Shown here: one piece after another, positions 52,135 to 62,300 of the stretch | Layout: each line of letters starts with the position of its first letter | Position numbering within the stretch: the first letter of the stretch is position 1 | From: Candidatus Roseilinea sp. | GTDB lineage: Bacteria > Chloroflexota > Anaerolineae > J036 > Brachytrichaceae | Length of the DNA stretch: 64,000 nucleotides | Reading direction: 5' to 3' | NCBI GenBank assembly: GCA_026003755.1 | Contig: BPHV01000001.1 | Location: 372,001 to 436,000 of the forward strand | The notes under the pieces: generated by a model | Databases searched by the model: none | Told to the model about the DNA's origin: nothing | What the model saw: only the letters and a program-made list of their open reading frames with translations | Position numbers and translations under genes: made by a program

Positions 52135-54426
52135 ATGACGCCAGATGACCCAACCCCTGCCGGACCTGCGCCTGTGCACCAAAGCGACCGACTTTTCAGG
52201 GAGGAGGTCTTGGCCTTGCGCTCAGAAGTCATGGCCTATGCTGTGCAGTGGCCGCTGGCGGCGCTGGGCATTGCGGGATTGCTCTTGTCGCTTTTGGCCG
52301 ATATGCGAGCCAAAAGTCTGATGCACATCGTCCCTTACGAGCTTGCAATCGCAGTGGCCATCATTGGCTTGTGGCAATCGCGCCGGCACCCTGGGGTGGC
52401 GCTGGTGATCGTGGGTTGGGGCGCATGGGGGGTTGCGCTTTCTTTCGGCTTGATTCACGCCGTCGGCGCTGCGATGATCGGTATTGCGGTGGCATGCGCC
52501 GCCGGCATCATTCTGATCGGGCCGAGGGCCGGCTGGGCCATGTGGGCGGGCGCGGCGGTCATTTTGGCGGCTCATAGCGCCCTCGCCGCCTACCCCACCC
52601 CGGCTCAACTGGCCGCGGTGACCATCGGGGCCGGCCTGTCCACCCTGCTGGCCCACGTCGTGTGGCGCGTGCTGTTGCGCACCCTGCGCTGGATGCAAGA
52701 AGCTTACATCAAGGCACAAACGCAGTCCGACTTGCTGCGCGACAAGAGCGCCGAACTGGCCCTGGCGCTTAAATCGCTCAGCCAAACCACGACCCAACTG
52801 GCCCGCGCCAATGAACAACTGGAGATTTCCCGCCAGCAAGCCGAGGAAGCCAGGCGTGCTAAGGAAGCCTTCGCCGCCAGCGTCAGCCACGAACTACGCG
52901 CACCGCTCAACCTGATCATCGGCTTCAGCGACTTGATCATGCGCGAGCCGGCGCTGTATGGCTTAGACGGGCCACAAGCCGCCGGCAGTCATCCCAAGCT
53001 CCTGGCCGACATCGGATTGATTCATCGGTATGCGTGTCACCTGCTCGCGCTGGTCAACGACATACTTGACCTCAGCCAAATCGAGTCCAACCGCATTACG
53101 CTGGAACGCGACCTCGTGCCGGTAAGTGAGCTGATACAACGCGCAGCAGCGGAATGCGTAGTTCTGGCACAGCGGCGCGGCCTGCGCCTGGAGACGCACA
53201 TCGAGCCGAACTTACCCCTTGTCTTCGCGGATCGAACACGCGTGCACCAGGTATTGCTGAACTTGCTCAGCAATGCCCTGCGCTTCACCGAGGCCGGCGG
53301 CATTACCCTCACTGCGCGCAAGAAAGATGAAGCCGAAGTGATCATTCAGGTCGCCGACACCGGCATCGGCATTGCGCCGGATGACCTGAAGCGGCTCTTC
53401 GAGCCATTCCTTCAACTTCGCAGCGTCTCCCGTCGCCGAGGGGAGAGTTCGGGGCTAGGGCTGGCGATCAGCAAGCAACTCATCGAACTCCACGGGGGGC
53501 GAATATGGGCCGAGAGCACGCCGGGCCAAGGCAGCACCTTCGCGTTCACCCTCCCTGCCCTGCCGCATAGCGCCCAGGTTAAGGCAGAGCGGCGCCCGCG
53601 CAGCCTCACGCGCCGCGAGGTGGGATGCCTGGCCGTGGTGGAGCCGACCCCGCTGCTCACCCCCCTGCTGGCGCGCCACATTCACGGCATCCCCGCCGTT
53701 CGCTTCGAGAATTTGGCAGCGCTGGCCGAGCACAGCCGGGCCGATTGCCCCGAGTTGATCATCGTGAACGAAATCGCCCACCCGAACCCCGCAGCGCTCC
53801 ACCCGCGCGCGGAAATCCCCAACGTGCCGGTGATCCATTGCCGCGTCCCCGGTTTGATCGGCCAGGTCGTCCACCGCGCACGCGTGCGCGGCGAGTTCAT
53901 CCGTCATTGCCTCACCAAGCCGTTCACGCGCGAGCAATTCTACGACGCCATCCGCCGACTACTGACCACCGACGGACATGCCGCCCCGGCCGCTGCGGAC
54001 AAACGCGCTGCGACCTTGCTGATCGTGGAGGACGACCAGGACATGGCCACCTTGCTCAGCCGGTGGGCGCATACCATGCCGCGCGATGATCTGCCCGGTG
54101 CTACGTCCCTGCGCGTGATCAAGGCGTACAGTGGCGAGGAGGCACTCGATCACTTGAGCCGCGCCGCCGCCGTTGACGGCGTTCTGCTCGACCTGGAGCT
54201 GGGCACGGTGAGCGGTTTCGACGTGCTCGCCGCGATGGATCGGCATGACGATTGGCGCCGGGTTCCGGTATGCCTAATCAGCGGCGAAGCGGTGCGCGGC
54301 GAATATCTGGCGACGCCCTATGTGTCCCTTGAGCGAGACAAAGCATTCACCGCCCGTGAGCTGATGCAGATCATCACAGAGCTGGCGCGCATCGTGGTGC
54401 CAGGCGCCACGCTCATCATGCAGTGA
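52135..54426 (+). CDS. Hybrid sensor histidine kinase with two receiver domains
   Basis: 763 residues. The N-terminus has about six to seven membrane helices (~30-175). A coiled-coil linker (LALKSLSQTTTQLARANEQL) leads to the HisKA box SVSHELRAPLNLIIGFSDL, then N-box VLLNLLSNALRF, VADTGIGIAPDD and SSGLGLAISKQLIELHGGRI. After the ATPase comes a degenerate receiver (~500-625, no clean acidic pocket) and a second receiver with LLIVEDDQDMATLL and GVLLDLELG. No periplasmic ligand domain is present, so sensing is probably within the membrane. The start was set at ATG 52135 behind TATATG. It converges on the response regulator and is probably its partner. Confidence 0.87.
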   Translation: MTPDDPTPAGPAPVHQSDRLFREEVLALRSEVMAYAVQWPLAALGIAGLLLSLLADMRAKSLMHIVPYELAIAVAIIGLWQSRRHPGVALVIVGWGAWGVALSFGLIHAVGAAMIGIAVACAAGIILIGPRAGWAMWAGAAVILAAHSALAAYPTPAQLAAVTIGAGLSTLLAHVVWRVLLRTLRWMQEAYIKAQTQSDLLRDKSAELALALKSLSQTTTQLARANEQLEISRQQAEEARRAKEAFAASVSHELRAPLNLIIGFSDLIMREPALYGLDGPQAAGSHPKLLADIGLIHRYACHLLALVNDILDLSQIESNRITLERDLVPVSELIQRAAAECVVLAQRRGLRLETHIEPNLPLVFADRTRVHQVLLNLLSNALRFTEAGGITLTARKKDEAEVIIQVADTGIGIAPDDLKRLFEPFLQLRSVSRRRGESSGLGLAISKQLIELHGGRIWAESTPGQGSTFAFTLPALPHSAQVKAERRPRSLTRREVGCLAVVEPTPLLTPLLARHIHGIPAVRFENLAALAEHSRADCPELIIVNEIAHPNPAALHPRAEIPNVPVIHCRVPGLIGQVVHRARVRGEFIRHCLTKPFTREQFYDAIRRLLTTDGHAAPAAADKRAATLLIVEDDQDMATLLSRWAHTMPRDDLPGATSLRVIKAYSGEEALDHLSRAAAVDGVLLDLELGTVSGFDVLAAMDRHDDWRRVPVCLISGEAVRGEYLATPYVSLERDKAFTARELMQIITELARIVVPGATLIMQ

Positions 54427-54435
54427 TCGCGACGA

Positions 54436-55572
54436 TCAGCGACTGGAATCGCCGGTTGATGAGGCATAGATCACTGCGCGCAACGTCTCTCGCAGCACGT
54501 CGGCGCGAAAGGGGCGCGGCAGAACGGCAGATGCACCGAGCGCGCGGGCGAGCGTCTCGCTACCCAGCACCGAGCTGACGATGATCGGGGTGGTGGCCAG
54601 CTCGGCGTGGGCCTTCAACTGGGTGAGCAATTCCCATCCATCCACTACCGGCATCATCACATCGAGCAGAATGCAAGCCGGCCTGATCTCCAGCGCATCC
54701 CGCACTGCAAGCTCAGGATGAGTGACGGCGACCAGGTCGAATTCATCGGTGACCTCCAGCGAGCGACGCACCAGCGCAATTGCGTCAGGGTCGTCATCTA
54801 CCATCAGCACGCAATGCCGCGCGCTGGTCGGGAAGCTCAATTCCAGCGCAGCCGGACGCTGCCACACTTGAACGCCGATCCCCTCGGCCAAGGTGCGGAC
54901 GGCATCAAGGTCCCCTTCGTTTTGGCGCGTGCCCAAAACCGGCAGGCTCAGTTGAACCCTCTGGCCACCTGACGTGATGCGTATCTCCAGACGCTCCTGC
55001 TGCATCGGTTGGATGACCCAATTCAGGGCCAAGATCAAGAGCTGACGGATCACCATGCGATCCCCAACCACGGGGAGAGGGGATCCCTCTATGCGCACAT
55101 CTACATGCACGCCATGCTGCGCCATCACCGGGCCGAGCGTGGCGAGCGCAGAGCGGAGCGCCTCCTTGATGCTCGTCAACTGAGACCGCGGCCGATCGGA
55201 GGTCGGCATGGTCACTGGCCCACCCTCGGCCACGTCAAACAACAATGCGGCGAGCGCCACAACGGCGCGCATCTGATCGCGCCGCAACTGCCGCAAACTC
55301 ATATTTAGCGCTTCGGCCGCTTCGGCCTGGGTCAGGCCGGAGACATAGCGCTCATGCAAGACGTTGTACACGCGCCAGGCTACTGAGTGACGGGGCACGC
55401 TGGGAGCGGGCTTAAGCCGTTGTATGGCATCCACGAGCGCGCGCTGAGCGGCGTAGCCGGAGGCATACTTGCCCGCAGCCGGGGGGAGGGTGATGTGCTG
55501 CTCCAAGAATGCCAGGTCGTAGAGCCTTTCCAGCGCCTCCCGCGTCCAGTTCAGTTGAACGGGGTTTGCCAT
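54436..55572 (-). CDS. Response regulator with N-terminal helix-turn-helix and C-terminal receiver
   Basis: 378 residues. Residues ~60-110 contain a sigma70-region-4-like helix-turn-helix (GLTQAEAAEALNMSLRQLRRD). A central stretch (~130-255) looks like a degenerate GHKL/ATPase-like domain (QLLILALNWVIQPM). The C-terminus (~265-375) is a receiver: VLMVDDDPDAIALV, ILLDVMMPVVDGWE and the late KxPF equivalent PRPF (Lys replaced by Arg). Receiver-last order is unusual for a DNA-binding regulator. It converges on the hybrid kinase (nine-base gap) and diverges from the sugar transporter genes, which it may control. Confidence 0.8.
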   Translation of the reverse strand: MANPVQLNWTREALERLYDLAFLEQHITLPPAAGKYASGYAAQRALVDAIQRLKPAPSVPRHSVAWRVYNVLHERYVSGLTQAEAAEALNMSLRQLRRDQMRAVVALAALLFDVAEGGPVTMPTSDRPRSQLTSIKEALRSALATLGPVMAQHGVHVDVRIEGSPLPVVGDRMVIRQLLILALNWVIQPMQQERLEIRITSGGQRVQLSLPVLGTRQNEGDLDAVRTLAEGIGVQVWQRPAALELSFPTSARHCVLMVDDDPDAIALVRRSLEVTDEFDLVAVTHPELAVRDALEIRPACILLDVMMPVVDGWELLTQLKAHAELATTPIIVSSVLGSETLARALGASAVLPRPFRADVLRETLRAVIYASSTGDSSR

Positions 55573-55709
55573 AAGAAGACGGTCACAACTTGGCCGCTCC
55601 GTGGCCGCTTACAAGAAGGAGTTGATGGATACACTTTACGAGCAGGGCTAGATTGATTCTAGCATAGCCATCGCCGTGTTTATTTTATCAAGTAAGGAGA
55701 GGATAAAAG

Positions 55710-57068
55710 ATGAAGAAGACAGAAAGAAGCGTCAGCCGCCGCTCGTTTCTCAAACTTGGCGCCGGCCTGATGGGTGCAGCGGGACTAGCGGCCTGTGCGG
55801 CTCCTGCCGCACCTGCCCCTAGCGCGCCGTCGGAACCGGCTGCTCAGCCCCAAGCGCCTGCTGAAGCGCCGTCGGCTCCCGGCAAGGCCCGGCTACGCCT
55901 CATGACCTGGTCGGGCGGTGAGGAGCTGGAGCTGCACAAGAAAGCGTTTGCCGCCTTCACCGACAAGAACAACGTGGACCTGGAAGTCACAGCGCTGCCG
56001 TTTGAAGAGTACTACACCAAGCTACAGGCCGAAGCGGCCGGTGGCGCGGCGGCCGACCTGATCAACATCGGCGAGGCATACACTGCGCGCTGGGCTGCCT
56101 CGAACGTCCTGTTGAATATGAATCCCCTCATCGAGGCCGATCCCACCTTTGATAAGCAGGACTTCTGGCCCAACCTGCTGGAAAACTTCACCTGGAAGGA
56201 TGGCCTCTATGTGCTCCCCAAGGACTACGTGACGTGGGGGCTGTACTACAACAAGACGCTCTTTGATGAGGCAGGGCTCAGCTACCCAGACGAGACGTGG
56301 AACTGGTCGCCGGACGGGACGGGGAAGTATGAGGAGGCCGCGCGCGCGTTGACCAAACGCGAAGGGGATCGCGTGACGCAATACGGCATGATCGTGCCCT
56401 CGGGATGGGGCTACTGGGTGCCGCGCCTCAAGGATGTCGGCGGTCGCTACCTGAATGAGTCGCGCACCGCGTGCTTGCTGAACGAGCCGCAGAACGTACA
56501 AGTCTTCCAGTGGATGTCCGACATGGTGAACAAAGACAAAGTGGCGCCCACATCGGAGGAGGTCTCGATCTTTAGCTTTAACTCCGGCAAGGTCGCCATG
56601 TTCCCCTCGGGCACTTATTCTATGCCCGGCCTGCATGAAGCGCCGTTTGATTGGGCCGTCGTCCCGTATCCGACTGGGCCCCAGGGACGCCACTCGATCA
56701 TGTACAGCTCGGGCTACGGCATCTACTCACAGACTAAGGAGAAGGACGCGGCCTGGAAGCTGGCCGTGCACATGACGCGTGAGGGGTCCGAGATCTTGGC
56801 AGTCACCGGCTTCTCTATCCCTTCGCGCCAGTCCATCGCCAACAAGCCCGGACTTTACCTGAACGAGAAGACCATCCCTCGCAACGCCAAGATCTTCATG
56901 GAGGCCTCGAAGTACATGGGGCTGCACGAGATCACGCCGACTTGGACGCAGGAGGAGCAAATCATCAAGTCGGAGGTGTCCTTGCTGATGAACGGCGAGA
57001 AAACGGCTCAAGAAGCCATGGATGCCATCGTCCCGCAGATCAACGCCCTCCTGGCCAAGTCCGGCTAA
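55710..57068 (+). CDS. Carbohydrate ABC transporter substrate-binding lipoprotein (family 1)
   Basis: 452 residues. The leader combines a twin-arginine motif (SRRSFLKLGAGL) with a lipobox (GLAAC), so it is likely Tat-exported and lipid-anchored. A Pro/Ala-rich spacer (~30-60) precedes the solute-binding fold: LMTWSGGEELELHKKAF, ADLINIGEAYTARWA, GLYVLPKDYVTWGLYYNK, VAMFPSGTYSMP. It is the ligand-binding part of a MalE/UgpB-type sugar importer. AAGGAG lies upstream of ATG 55710. Two permease genes follow; the ATPase is not in the window and may be a shared MsmK-like protein. Confidence 0.92.
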   Translation: MKKTERSVSRRSFLKLGAGLMGAAGLAACAAPAAPAPSAPSEPAAQPQAPAEAPSAPGKARLRLMTWSGGEELELHKKAFAAFTDKNNVDLEVTALPFEEYYTKLQAEAAGGAAADLINIGEAYTARWAASNVLLNMNPLIEADPTFDKQDFWPNLLENFTWKDGLYVLPKDYVTWGLYYNKTLFDEAGLSYPDETWNWSPDGTGKYEEAARALTKREGDRVTQYGMIVPSGWGYWVPRLKDVGGRYLNESRTACLLNEPQNVQVFQWMSDMVNKDKVAPTSEEVSIFSFNSGKVAMFPSGTYSMPGLHEAPFDWAVVPYPTGPQGRHSIMYSSGYGIYSQTKEKDAAWKLAVHMTREGSEILAVTGFSIPSRQSIANKPGLYLNEKTIPRNAKIFMEASKYMGLHEITPTWTQEEQIIKSEVSLLMNGEKTAQEAMDAIVPQINALLAKSG

Positions 57069-57096
57069 GGGCTTGCCGATGGCGGCTATGGCACTG

Positions 57097-57130
57097 GGAG
57101 AACCCGCTTCATGGTGGAGGCGGGTTCTCC
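57097..57130 (+). terminator. Hairpin between binding-protein and permease genes
   Basis: GGAGAACCCGC (57097-57107) pairs exactly with GCGGGTTCTCC (57120-57130) around a 12-base loop, 29 bases after the binding-protein stop codon. There is no strong T-tract, so it probably acts as a partial terminator or mRNA stabiliser that favours binding-protein expression. Confidence 0.6.
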
Positions 57131-57167
57131 TGTGTTCCTGACACTTGGTATGCTTGGGTAACCCGTG

Positions 57168-58115
57168 ATGCGCACCAACACCGCGGTCCAATCCCATTCG
57201 GCCTTTGCGTTGCTCGGACGATCCCGCAGGCTTTCGGGGTGGGGGCGACAACAACTGATCTGGTTCTACGTCTTGATCTCCCCATGGATCATCGGCTTTC
57301 TCCTGTTCACGCTGGGGCCGATGGTGGCCTCGGTGATCTTCAGCCTGACGGAATGGGATCTGCTTACCCCTCCGCGCTGGATTGGCCTGGCGAACTTTGC
57401 GGAAATGGTGGCCGACCCGCTGTTTTGGAACGCCCTGCGGGTCACGGCGCTTTATGCCTTGGGCAGCGTAAGCCTAAACATCGTCGTCGCCATGTTGGTC
57501 GCCATTTTGCTCAACCGCAACATCCGCGGCCAGCAGTTCTTCCGCGTGATCTACTACCTCCCCTTCGTAGTTTCTGGGGTGGCGGTGGCGTGGATTTGGC
57601 GCATCATGTATCACCCGGAATTTGGGATGATTAACCTCATCCTGGAATTCTTCGGCATTCAAGGCCCGCGCTGGTTGTCGAGCAGCGCTTGGGCGCTCCC
57701 TGCCTTAATTCTGATGAGCGTGTGGGGATTCGGCGGGAACATGGTGATCTTCCTAGCCGGCTTGCAGGGCATTCCCAATCACCTGTATGAGGCTGCAGAG
57801 ATTGACGGCGCCAACAGCATAGCGAAATTCTGGTATATCACCCTGCCGCTCATGACGCCGGCCATCTTCTTCGCGCTCACCACGGGGATCATCAGCGCGT
57901 TACAAGCCTTCACCACGGTATATGTGATGACCTCAGGCGGACCGGGCAACTCCACCATGGTGTATGGACTGTATCTCTACAACAACGCCTTCAAGTTCTT
58001 TAAGATGGGCTATGCCTCCGCGCTCGCCTGGGTGTTGTTCATCTTGATCCTGGTAGCAACAGTGCTCCAATTCAGGTTGGCCAAACGCTGGGTGTTCTAC
58101 GAGGCCGAGGCTTAA
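57168..58115 (+). CDS. Sugar ABC transporter permease, MalF type
   Basis: 315 residues with six main membrane helices (for example FYVLISPWIIGFLLFTLGPM). The ATPase-docking EAA loop is EAAEIDGANSIAKFWYITLP near residue 205-225. It forms the transmembrane pore with the following MalG-type gene. The first ~25 residues are a cytoplasmic arginine-rich tail. ATG 57168 was chosen over the GTG three bases upstream. It follows the hairpin after the binding-protein gene and precedes malG-type by four bases. Confidence 0.92.
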   Translation: MRTNTAVQSHSAFALLGRSRRLSGWGRQQLIWFYVLISPWIIGFLLFTLGPMVASVIFSLTEWDLLTPPRWIGLANFAEMVADPLFWNALRVTALYALGSVSLNIVVAMLVAILLNRNIRGQQFFRVIYYLPFVVSGVAVAWIWRIMYHPEFGMINLILEFFGIQGPRWLSSSAWALPALILMSVWGFGGNMVIFLAGLQGIPNHLYEAAEIDGANSIAKFWYITLPLMTPAIFFALTTGIISALQAFTTVYVMTSGGPGNSTMVYGLYLYNNAFKFFKMGYASALAWVLFILILVATVLQFRLAKRWVFYEAEA

Positions 58116-58119
58116 CAAC

Positions 58120-59004
58120 ATGACCTACGACATCCCTACCCCGGCAACCTCATACCGCAGCTCGATCCGGCGCAATCGGCTGATCGGCGATCTGATTGCT
58201 TACCTGCTCATCATCCTGGGTGCCATCATCGTGATGGTGCCCTTGGCCTGGATGGTCACCACCGCGCTCAAACAGAACTACGAGGTCTTCCTCTTCCCGC
58301 CGCGCTGGATCCCCGAGAAGCTGATGTGGAGTAACTTCACCTACGTCTTTGAGCTGATGCCCTTCGGGCGGTTCATGCTCAACACCGCCATCATCACCCA
58401 ACTGGCCATCATCGGCGACCTGTTGTCATGCTCCGTTGTGGCGTTTGCGTTTGCCCGCTTACGCGCGCCCGGCAAAAACTTCTTGTTTCTGCTGGTGCTC
58501 AGCACCATGATGCTGCCGTTCCAGGTCACGATGATCCCCAAATTCGTGCTGTTTAGGCAGCTCGACTGGGTTGATACCTTCCTGCCGCTGGTGGTGCCGC
58601 AATTCTTCGCCAACGCTTACCAGGTCTTTCTCATGCGCCAGTTCTTCCTCACCATCCCCAAAGACCTGGACGAGGCCGCCATCATTGATGGGAGCAGCAT
58701 TCTGGGCGTGTATTGGCGGATCATCATGCCCCTGTCCGGGCCGATCATCGTCACCATGGTGATCTTTTCTTTCCTCTATCATTGGAACGACTTCCTAGCT
58801 CCGCTGATTTACCTGAACTCTGAGCAGAACAAGACCCTCGCCCTGGGCTTGGCCAGCATCTTGGCCTATCCCGCGGGTGGCCAGGGACGCTGGGAAGTGT
58901 TGATGGCCGCCTCCACCATCGCCCTGCTGCCGTGCATCGTGCTGTTCTTCATTGGCCAGAAATTCTTTGTGCAGGGCATCGCACTCACCGGACTAAAAGG
59001 CTAA
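58120..59004 (+). CDS. Sugar ABC transporter permease, MalG type
   Basis: 294 residues with six membrane helices. The EAA loop EAAIIDGSSILGVYWRIIMP lies near residues 187-206 and the typical C-terminal FFIGQKFFVQGIALTGLKG closes the protein. It pairs with the MalF-type subunit to import a carbohydrate. Only four bases separate the two genes, and no ATPase gene follows. Confidence 0.93.
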   Translation: MTYDIPTPATSYRSSIRRNRLIGDLIAYLLIILGAIIVMVPLAWMVTTALKQNYEVFLFPPRWIPEKLMWSNFTYVFELMPFGRFMLNTAIITQLAIIGDLLSCSVVAFAFARLRAPGKNFLFLLVLSTMMLPFQVTMIPKFVLFRQLDWVDTFLPLVVPQFFANAYQVFLMRQFFLTIPKDLDEAAIIDGSSILGVYWRIIMPLSGPIIVTMVIFSFLYHWNDFLAPLIYLNSEQNKTLALGLASILAYPAGGQGRWEVLMAASTIALLPCIVLFFIGQKFFVQGIALTGLKG

Positions 59005-59341
59005 GCCCCATCCGAACGTCGTCAGCGTGAAGCGCTCCGACACCGAGCCCGCAAGCAGAGAATGTGCGACCGCATCGCTCGGTAGGGTTCAAGGCAGGGC
59101 GAAACAGATAGCGAGGTGATTGCCTCGGCGCTCTGGCCGGCATACAATCTCACGCTGTGGCCAGACGTCCTGACGCATCTCGCGCTTGCCCCGGTCTGAT
59201 TCCCGAACCGCCTCCAGCGCCGCAAGCTCATCGCCGAAACTCATCGCATTTGGCTGGCGCGCACTCGGCCTGGCAGCATACTAGACAGCGCCAGACACAT
59301 CCAAACTTAAGATTGATTCATACCGGCAGATAGGCCCGAAC
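59005..59341. other. Intergenic, no gene seen
   Basis: 337 bases between the transporter and the protease. Short frames on either strand are not protein-like. The AT-rich patch at about 59300-59330 (ACTTAAGATTGATTC) is the likely promoter region of the protease gene. No terminator with a T-tract was found after the permease. Confidence 0.45.
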
Positions 59342-62300
59342 ATGCCGCGCTTTCCGCTGCGTCTCTCGATTGCGCTCACGCTCACGCTGAGCCTCAGCAT
59401 CAGCAGCACGCCGGCGCGCGCCGATCACACGCCCCAGCCGACGCGCCCATTGCGCCTGGATGAAGCGCTGGCTGCTGCGCTGAACGTGCTGCCGGCCGAT
59501 GCCGATGTGCGCGTGATCGTTCGTCTCGACCCCACGGCCCATCAACGCGCCATCCAAGCGCAGTTGGGCCGGCCTATGGATGCGCGCCGCGCACAGCGCA
59601 CAACGCTGGTCGCGGCCCTGCAAGACGCTGCGCAGCGCAGCCAACGCGACGTGCTTGAGTTCCTCGCCCAGCCGGCTATCGCGGCGCGCACACGCGCGGT
59701 GCGACCGCTATGGATCGTGAACGCAATTGCGCTCAGCGCTCCCCCCGACGTCGTGCGCGCCCTGGCGGCTCGCGATGACGTGCTCATGGTGACGCTTGAC
59801 CGTTGGCAAAAGTGGATCGCCGACGACGCAGCGCCGTTCCCCGGCCCGCTCCGTTCGGCTGCGCTGCCGCCGTTCCGCACTCCGCTGAGCGCCACCCTCG
59901 GCGCGCGCGTTTACGCCGATCCTCCGGCCCCCGGCGAGGCTACGTGGGGCATCGTCCGCATCGGCGCAGACCGCGTGTGGCGTGAGCTTGGCGTGACGGG
60001 CGATAACGTGGTGGTGGCCAACATTGACACCGGCGTGGATTGGCATCACCCTGCCCTCAAGTCGCGCTACCGCGGCTGGAACGGCGGGCCGGCGACCGAC
60101 CATCTGCACAACTGGTTCGACGCCACCGACGAAGGCGCAGCCTATCCCTCGGACTTGCACGGTCACGGCACGCACACCATGGGCACCCTGGTCGGCGAGG
60201 GGGGCATTGGCGTAGCGCCGGGCGCACGGTGGATGGCCGCCAAAGGGTTAAATGGCCAAGGCTTCGGCTACTTCAGTTGGCTCCATGCCGCGTTTCAATT
60301 CATGTTGGCGCCCAACGGTAACCCGGCGATGGCACCGCACGTGTTGAGCAATTCCTGGGGAAGCAACGACGGCAGCAGCACAGAATTCCTCGCCGACGTA
60401 CAGGCGCTGCGCGCGGCGGGCATTGTGGTGGTTTTTGCGAACGGCAACAGCGGTCCCGCGGCAGGCACGGTAGGCGCTCCGGCCAGCCTACCCGGCGTCA
60501 TCGCAGTGGGTGCGAGCGATCCCGACGACGACGTCGCTCGCTTCTCCAGCCGCGGCCCTTCTCCTTTAGACGGCGTGCGCCCCCACTTGACTGCCCCAGG
60601 GGTGGGCATCGTCTCCAGCTTCCCCGGCGGCGGCTACGCCAGCGCCAACGGCACCTCCATGGCCGCGCCGCACCTGGCCGGCGTCGCTGCGCTCTTGCTC
60701 AGCGTCAGCCCCACGCTTGACATCACCGCTACGCTCTTCGCCCTCACGAACACGGCGGTCCCGCTCTCCACCACCCTGCCGAATAACGTGAGCGGTTGGG
60801 GGCGCGTTGACGCTTATCGCGCCGTGCTCAGCGTCTTGCCCCACGGCGTGATCACCGGCTACGTGCTCCATGCCGGCCAACCCATCAGCGGCGCGCAGGT
60901 TCAGGCGTACGACGGCATCCACAGCCCCAGCGCAACCACGGACGCTTTGGGACGCTATGCCATTCCTGCGCCGCCGGGAATTTACACCCTCACGGCGCAA
61001 GCGTTCGGGTTTGTGCCCTCCACCTCGCCTCCCAAGATCGTCGCCATCGGCCAGGGCGTTCACGTCAACTTCTCCCTCGCACCGCTGCCCTCTGGCATCG
61101 TGAGGGGAACAGTGAGCGACCTATCCACCGGCCACCTGCTCACCCAGACGCTCGTGCGCGCGCTCGGCACCCCAGTCCAATCGCGCGCCGATAGCGGGCC
61201 AGGCTATTACGTGCTCCATTTGCCGAGCGGCACATACACTATCGAGGCGCGCTTGACCGGCTACTGGGTGCATACCCAGGTGGTGACGGTCAACGACGGC
61301 GTCATCACCGATGCCCCGATCACCCTCACCCCCGCCCAGCGCGTGCTGCTGGTGGACAGCGGCGCATGGTACTACGCCAGCGCAGCGCACTTTTATCGGC
61401 GGGCGTTCGATGACCTGCGCCTGGCCTATGACGAGCGACGCATCAAGCGCGTCCCACAAGACACACCCACCCTCACCGATCTGCTGCGCTACGACGCCGT
61501 GGTGTGGTCTGCGCCGTGGGATGCGCCGGGGATGGTGGGAGCGGGCGAGGCGATCTCGCGCTACCTGGCGAGCGGCGGCAGCCTCCTGCTCAGCGGGCAA
61601 GACATAGCGTTCTACGACGGTTACTACGCGCCCCACCCCTACTTTGCCCGCCTGAACGCTGCGCTGCTCGGCGACGAGGCCCCTTCGCGACGGGTCGTGG
61701 GCCCCCCCAATAGCCTGTTGGCCGGACGGGCGTTCAGCATCACCGGCGGCGACGGTGCGAATAACCAGGATACTCCCGACGTGCTCACGATGCGCAACGC
61801 TGACGTGAGCATACCTATTGCCCGCTACGATGGCGACGCCCGCGACAATGCCTGGGCGGGTGTGCTTTCCCGCCCTTGCCTGGACTATCAGGCTGCGCTG
61901 CTCAGCTTTGGCATCGAGGGCATTGATACTGCCGCGGGCCGCGCTGCGGTGCTCAGCCAAACTTTGGCCGCCTTCATCGCCCCACGGCCGAGTGAGGGCG
62001 TAGCGTTGGCCGAATCCCCCCACCCCAACCTGGAGGTGCCGGTGGTCGCCCCAGGCCAATCGTTCACTTACACCATACGCGTGCGACACATCGGCGAGCA
62101 GGGCGTCCCGCAAGCATTTGCCCTCACAGCAACCAGCAGCGACTGGTCGGTGCACGTGCTCTCCCCCACCGTTGTGCTCAGCCCATGCCAGGCGGTCAGC
62201 GTGCCGTTGCAGGTCACCGCGCCGTCCACAGCGCCGCGGAACACGCACAACGTGGTCACCCTGACGGCAACTGCGGTGGCCTCCCCTCACGTCAGCGCCA

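Noticed and set aside
59022-59231. Small minus-strand frame in the transporter-protease gap
   Set aside because: Composition not protein-like and no ribosome-binding site.
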